From an uncultured Clostridia bacterium (lineage in GTDB: Bacteria > Bacillota > Clostridia > Christensenellales > Borkfalkiaceae): a stretch of DNA of 64,000 bases. This document shows positions 60,440-64,000 of the stretch, in pieces; positions within the stretch are counted from its first letter, which is position 1; each line of letters begins with the position of its first letter. The notes under the pieces were generated by a model, which did not search any database, was not told the origin of the DNA, and saw only the letters and a program-made list of their open reading frames with translations. The DNA lies in contig CANPZW010000001.1 in the NCBI GenBank assembly GCA_947589385.1, positions 97,804-161,803 of the forward strand, read 5' to 3'. Both the position numbers and the translations under genes were made by a program.

Positions 60440-61615
60440 ATGCAAACTATAAAAATCACTGATATTTTATTGCCCGCCGACGCGGACATGCACACCTGGG
60501 CTGTCAACGCCTGCGACCAGTTCACTTCTGATTATTCGTATTGGGAGGAAGTAGAAAGGCTCACGCACGGCAAGCCTTCCACGTTCCATATGATTTTCCC
60601 CGAAATCTATCTTAAAGACAATCCCGAAAAGAGGATTGCTGCGGCAAATTCGGCTATGGAAAATTATCTTAAAACGGGAGTTTTCAAATCGGTTAAAGAC
60701 GGCTTTATTCTCGTAGAGCGCGCAACCGAATCCGGCGTGCGCACGGGCATTGTGCTTGCGATTGACCTTGAAGATTATTCATTCGAAAAGGGCGCAAAAA
60801 CGCCCGTACGTTCCACCGAGGCGACCATTCTCGAAAGGATTCCGCCCCGCGTAGAAATCCGCAAAAACGCGCCAGTTGAACTTCCGCATATAATGTTATT
60901 GTACGACGACCCCAAGGACGCAGTGCTTAAAACGGTAGAACGCGGCGAAGTTCTTTACGACTTCGACTTGAATATGAACGGCGGACATATCAAGGGCACT
61001 TATGTTAAAAACGCCGAAAAGGTAATTAAGGCATTCTATTCGCTTGTGGAAAAGAAAGAGGATAAATTCCTTTTTGCGGTAGGCGACGGCAACCATTCGC
61101 TTGCTACGGCAAAGACATGCTGGGAAAATCTTAAACCTACGCTTTCCGAAAAGGAGAGAGAGAACCACCCTGCGCGTTTCGCGCTTGTGGAAGCCGTAAA
61201 CATTTACGACAAGGCTTTGAACTTCGAGCCTATTCACAGGCTTGTAAAAATTGCCGAGCCCGAAAAATTCAAAAAAGGGCTTTCGCTTAAAGGCAATTCC
61301 GCGGCTTATCTGGCAATAGGCGGCAAGTCGGAAAAAATTGCTTTCCCCGAAAACGTACCCGAAGGTATCCGTGCGCTTGACGAGTATATATCCAAATACA
61401 TCAAGGAAAACGGCGGCGAAGTCGATTACATTCACGGCGACAAAGAGCTTTTGAATTTCACTAAAAACGGCGGCGCGGGAATAATTTTGCCTCCCATCAA
61501 AAAAGGCGATTTCTTCGATTTGATTTCAAAGGGCGGCAATCTGCCCCGCAAGACTTTCAGTATGGGCGAGGGCAACGAGAAACGCTATTACATTGAGGCT
61601 AAACCAATCAGATAA
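60440..61615 (+). CDS. DUF1015 family protein
   Basis: 391 residues from ATG 60440 (GAGG 5 bases before it). Family marks: DILLPADADMHTWAVNACDQF at the N-terminus, LYDDPKDAVLKTV, and FAVGDGNHSLATAKTCWE. The DUF1015 core is considered ParB/SerK-like, and in some genomes neighbours serine biosynthesis genes. Activity not known. Here it sits in the cdaA transcript, where glmM or cdaR normally follows. Confidence 0.85.
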   Translation: MQTIKITDILLPADADMHTWAVNACDQFTSDYSYWEEVERLTHGKPSTFHMIFPEIYLKDNPEKRIAAANSAMENYLKTGVFKSVKDGFILVERATESGVRTGIVLAIDLEDYSFEKGAKTPVRSTEATILERIPPRVEIRKNAPVELPHIMLLYDDPKDAVLKTVERGEVLYDFDLNMNGGHIKGTYVKNAEKVIKAFYSLVEKKEDKFLFAVGDGNHSLATAKTCWENLKPTLSEKERENHPARFALVEAVNIYDKALNFEPIHRLVKIAEPEKFKKGLSLKGNSAAYLAIGGKSEKIAFPENVPEGIRALDEYISKYIKENGGEVDYIHGDKELLNFTKNGGAGIILPPIKKGDFFDLISKGGNLPRKTFSMGEGNEKRYYIEAKPIR

Positions 61616-61630
61616 ATATTTGCAAATTTA

Positions 61631-61666
61631 TCGGGGCGGCGGGATAATCCGCCGCCCCGAATTTTA
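61631..61666 (+). terminator. Terminator of the cdaA-DUF1015 transcript
   Basis: A 12-bp stem TCGGGGCGGCGG/CCGCCGCCCCGA (61631-61642 with 61649-61660), then ATTTTAC. Confidence 0.85.
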
Positions 61667-61717
61667 CAAAAAAGTCAATAAATTTAAAAAATTTTTTAAA
61701 TCAGGTAATATCCGAAA

Positions 61718-63040
61718 GTGTCAATAAAGGTATGTAAATTCGGCGGCACGTCCATGGCGGACGGCAATATAATAAAAGCCGTCAAAAAGATAATCGAAAG
61801 CGATGCGGAAAGACGGTTTATCGTCGTCTCCGCTCCCGGTAAACGCTATTCGGGGGATACAAAGGTCACCGACCTTTTGTATGCCTGCCATAAAATTCTT
61901 TTGAAGGACGGGGTATGCAAAGACGGGTTCGCCCCCGTTCGCGCCCGCTTTATGTCCATAGCGAGGGAATTGAATACGGGGCTTGACATAGAACCGCTCC
62001 TCGACGAAACCGAGCGGCTTATAGACGAGCGCAAAAGCGAGGATTTTACCGTTTCCCGCGGGGAATATCTATGCGCAAGAATAGTGGCGGAAACGCTCGG
62101 CGCGGAATTTATCGACGCCGCGGACGTTATATTCTTCAACACCGACGGCTCGCTTGACGGCGGCAGAACGTATAAAGCTATCGAGGCGGCTTGCCCAAAG
62201 CGCGGTTTAGCCGTATTTCCGGGCTTTTACGGAACGGGCGCGGACGGAAAAGTCAAAACGTTTTCGCGCGGAGGTTCGGATATTACGGGCGCGGTAGTGG
62301 CGCGCGCCGTATATGCTTCGCTATATGAAAACTGGACGGACGTTTCGGGATTTTTTGCGTGCGACCCGCGTTTAGTAGAAAGTCCCGTGCAGATAAAATC
62401 CCTTTCGTACAGGGAATTGAGGGAATTGAGCTATATGGGTGCGGACGTACTGCACGCCGAAAGCGTTTTCCCCGTCTATAAGGCGGGCATACCCATTCAG
62501 ATAAGGAACACTTTCCGCCCGCAGGACGAGGGGACTTCCGTTTTGCCGGTGTCCCGCTTCATGCCGCGCGGCAACATAGTTACGGGAGTGGCTGGCAGAA
62601 AAAATTTCACGGTTATCCATATGGAAAAACCGATGATGAACGCTGATACGGGTTTTTTAAGCGCTGTTCTTTCCGTGCTTTATTCCGAGGGAGTGCCCGT
62701 TGAGCATATTTCTTTGGGAATAGACACGGTTTCGCTCGTTATGCCCGACGAAAAGCTTTCTCCCAAGAAGCTTGAAAAAATAACCGAGAAAATAAAGGCG
62801 GTGATTTCGCCCGATTCCGTGCGCATAACGCAAAATATTGCTTTGATAGCTGCCGTCGGACATGGTATGAGCTCGTCCGTGGGCACTTCGGGAAGGATTT
62901 TAGGGGCGCTTGCAAGCCAAAACGTCAACGTCAGACTAATAGATTCGGGTTCGAGCGATTTAAGCGTCGTCGTAGGTGTGGGCAACGACGATTTCGAATT
63001 AAGCGTTCGCGCGATATACAACGAATTTTTTAAAAATTAG
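61718..63040 (+). CDS. lysC: Aspartate kinase, GTG start
   Basis: First step of the lysine/threonine/methionine branch. 440 residues. KFGGTSMADG at the N-terminus (nucleotide site), the FSRGGSDITGAVVA substrate motif, VSGFFACDPRLV, and two ACT modules in the C-terminal third (VEHISLGIDTVSLVM, QNIALIAAVGHGMSSSVGTSGRIL). The conserved start falls at GTG 61718. The upstream gap of about 100 bases has a terminator but no lysine riboswitch. Confidence 0.94.
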   Translation: MSIKVCKFGGTSMADGNIIKAVKKIIESDAERRFIVVSAPGKRYSGDTKVTDLLYACHKILLKDGVCKDGFAPVRARFMSIARELNTGLDIEPLLDETERLIDERKSEDFTVSRGEYLCARIVAETLGAEFIDAADVIFFNTDGSLDGGRTYKAIEAACPKRGLAVFPGFYGTGADGKVKTFSRGGSDITGAVVARAVYASLYENWTDVSGFFACDPRLVESPVQIKSLSYRELRELSYMGADVLHAESVFPVYKAGIPIQIRNTFRPQDEGTSVLPVSRFMPRGNIVTGVAGRKNFTVIHMEKPMMNADTGFLSAVLSVLYSEGVPVEHISLGIDTVSLVMPDEKLSPKKLEKITEKIKAVISPDSVRITQNIALIAAVGHGMSSSVGTSGRILGALASQNVNVRLIDSGSSDLSVVVGVGNDDFELSVRAIYNEFFKN

Positions 63041-63071
63041 TTTTCGGGTTTATAATTTTATTTAAGAAAGA

Positions 63072-63103
63072 GCCGCGGCGGGCACAGCCCGCCGCGGCAT
63101 TTT
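63072..63103. terminator. Bidirectional terminator between lysC and the collagen-like gene
   Basis: A 12-bp stem GCCGCGGCGGGC/GCCCGCCGCGGC (63072-63083 with 63087-63098), then ATTTTG. It serves two convergent genes. Confidence 0.85.
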
Positions 63104-63127
63104 GATTTATCGGTGTTTGTATCGCAT

Positions 63128-64000
63128 TTATGCCGTTTCCAATGAATAGCGCTTTACGAATACGGTCAGGTTGACGTCCGTTAAATCCGCCGTGTTCAGA
63201 ATTACCTGAACGGGAGTGCTTGCTCCGACGTCCGCGATATAAGTTGCATTGACGAAAGTCTGGTTGTTCAGCGACCTTACCGTCGAGGGAATCGGAGTCC
63301 CGCCTACCGAAAGAACAGCTTGCGCGGTGGATAGGTCGCCGTTAGCCGTATAACCTAAATTATAGGTTATTTCGTACAAACCTGCATCTTCAAGCGTTAT
63401 CGTATCGCCCGCCGCGGTTATACCCGAGCCTGCGGGATATACTGTCGCCGCAGGCAGGGTTAAAGGGCCGTCTGCCGGAGTTACGTCGCCGCTTGCCGAT
63501 AGCAAACTCTGTAAAGCTACGGGAACTACCGTACCGTCTGCGCCTGCTTCGCCTTGCGGTCCGGCAGGACCTTCCGCACCCGTTGCGCCGCGCGGAATTG
63601 CGAAGTTTAAAATTGCCGCTTCGGGAGTTCCGCCGTTGGTTACAGACGCCGTTTCTTCCGGAGCTACGGTCTGAACGCTTCCTACCGCAACTGTTGCCGC
63701 CGCGCCTGCGGGACCCGTCTCGCCGTCCGGACCGGTAGGACCCTGAGGACCTGCTTCACCCGTTGCGCCGGTCGCGCCCGTTGCACCTGTTGCACCCGAA
63801 GGACCGGTAGGACCGGTAGGACCTTGTGGACCTGCTTCACCCGTTGCGCCGGTCGCGCCCGTTGCACCTGTTGCACCCGTTACGCCGGCTAAGCCCGCGA
63901 TGCCCTGAATACCTTGAATGCCCTGAGGACCTGTCGGACCTGTTGCACCCGTTGCACCCGTAGCTCCTGTTGCGCCCGTCGGACCGGTAACGCCTGTGGG
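63128..64000 (-). CDS. Collagen-like (Gly-X-Y) protein with C-terminal trimerisation-type domain, 5' end outside window
   Basis: Read on the - strand the frame is open from the window edge (64000) to a TAA at 63130-63128, at least 290 residues. It begins inside Gly-X-Thr/Pro triplets ([26 protein letters not shown]), followed by a spacer with the motif [20 protein letters not shown] common in Firmicutes collagen-like proteins. A second short collagen block comes next, then a C-terminal domain of about 135 residues ([41 protein letters not shown]) resembling the C1q-like domain of the exosporium protein BclA. With sigma-K in the window, a spore-surface filament is likely. The TTG at 63505 is not the real start. 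Confidence 0.9.
   Translation of the reverse strand, partial: PTGVTGPTGATGATGATGATGPTGPQGIQGIQGIAGLAGVTGATGATGATGATGEAGPQGPTGPTGPSGATGATGATGATGEAGPQGPTGPDGETGPAGAAATVAVGSVQTVAPEETASVTNGGTPEAAILNFAIPRGATGAEGPAGPQGEAGADGTVVPVALQSLLSASGDVTPADGPLTLPAATVYPAGSGITAAGDTITLEDAGLYEITYNLGYTANGDLSTAQAVLSVGGTPIPSTVRSLNNQTFVNATYIADVGASTPVQVILNTADLTDVNLTVFVKRYSLETA
63731..63879 (-). repeat. 81-bp (27-residue) tandem repeat in the collagen-like gene
   Basis: A 51-base block is identical at 63748-63798 and 63829-63879, with 81-base spacing; 17 more bases on the left match apart from two changes. The unit encodes nine Gly-X-Y triplets. Such repeats vary in number between strains. Confidence 0.85.

Noticed and set aside
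61616..61717. Lysine riboswitch before aspartate kinase
   Set aside because: The gap holds only a terminator and about 50 A/T-rich bases, too short for the aptamer.
63510..64000. CRISPR-like array
   Set aside because: The repeats are in-frame Gly-X-Y codons without spacers of fixed length.

Overview
The window reads as chromosome of an anaerobic, endospore-forming Gram-positive bacterium of the Clostridia, probably an uncultured lineage. Evidence for this: a sigma-K gene with a hydrophobic pro-sequence, a collagen-like spore-surface-type protein, a TM1266-family regulator (normally linked to [FeFe]-hydrogenase genes), a flavodiiron protein, an Fe-S type PurF, the diadenylate cyclase CdaA, and the Firmicutes gene order ispG-polC-rimP-nusA-rnpM-ylxQ-infB-rbfA-nrnA-truB-ribF. 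Genes are dense, mostly on the + strand, and often overlap by 1-16 bases. Species cannot be assigned from the sequence alone.

Layout. 1-2.2 kb: 3' end of rpiB, an internally deleted IS30-type element, a P-loop kinase and tRNA-Glu(CTC). 2.2-6.0 kb: a heterodimeric ABC exporter. 6.0-17.3 kb: sigK, tyrS, a YigZ-family gene, recX, birA, nnrD, a Mn2+ (yybP-ykoY) riboswitch controlling a CaCA-family exchanger, a solitary mazF, lspA, rluD, der and plsY. 17.3-21.2 kb: two small - strand genes, then a structured leader in front of a TM1266-family protein and an ABC importer of the NMT1/THI5 type whose binding protein looks circularly permuted. 21.2-33.5 kb: mscL and a purine operon purE-C-F-M-N-H-D-L leading to IMP. 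33.5-45.4 kb: nrdR, ispG, a PolC relic reduced to its N-terminal, OB and exonuclease domains, the rimP-nusA-infB translation cluster, truB, ribF and an endonuclease-IV-like protein. 45.4-54.5 kb: pepP-type peptidase, efp, dtd, a ferritin-like protein, a glycosyltransferase with an ABC-2 exporter, a flavodiiron protein and luxS. 54.7-64 kb: a metallophosphoesterase, an internally deleted IS200-type element, mnmE, an HTH-only LysR-like protein, an acyltransferase, holA, cdaA with a 35-residue CdaR stub, a DUF1015 protein, aspartate kinase and the 3' part of a collagen-like gene.

Four things stand out: the binding protein with its two halves in swapped order, behind an uncharacterised leader; the PolC locus reduced to an exonuclease-only gene in its normal syntenic position; CdaR reduced to a membrane anchor; and a calcium-exchanger-type transporter under a manganese riboswitch. 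Two promoters place transcription start on the start codon itself, suggesting leaderless mRNAs. All functional calls are by eye from motifs and context; no database search was run.
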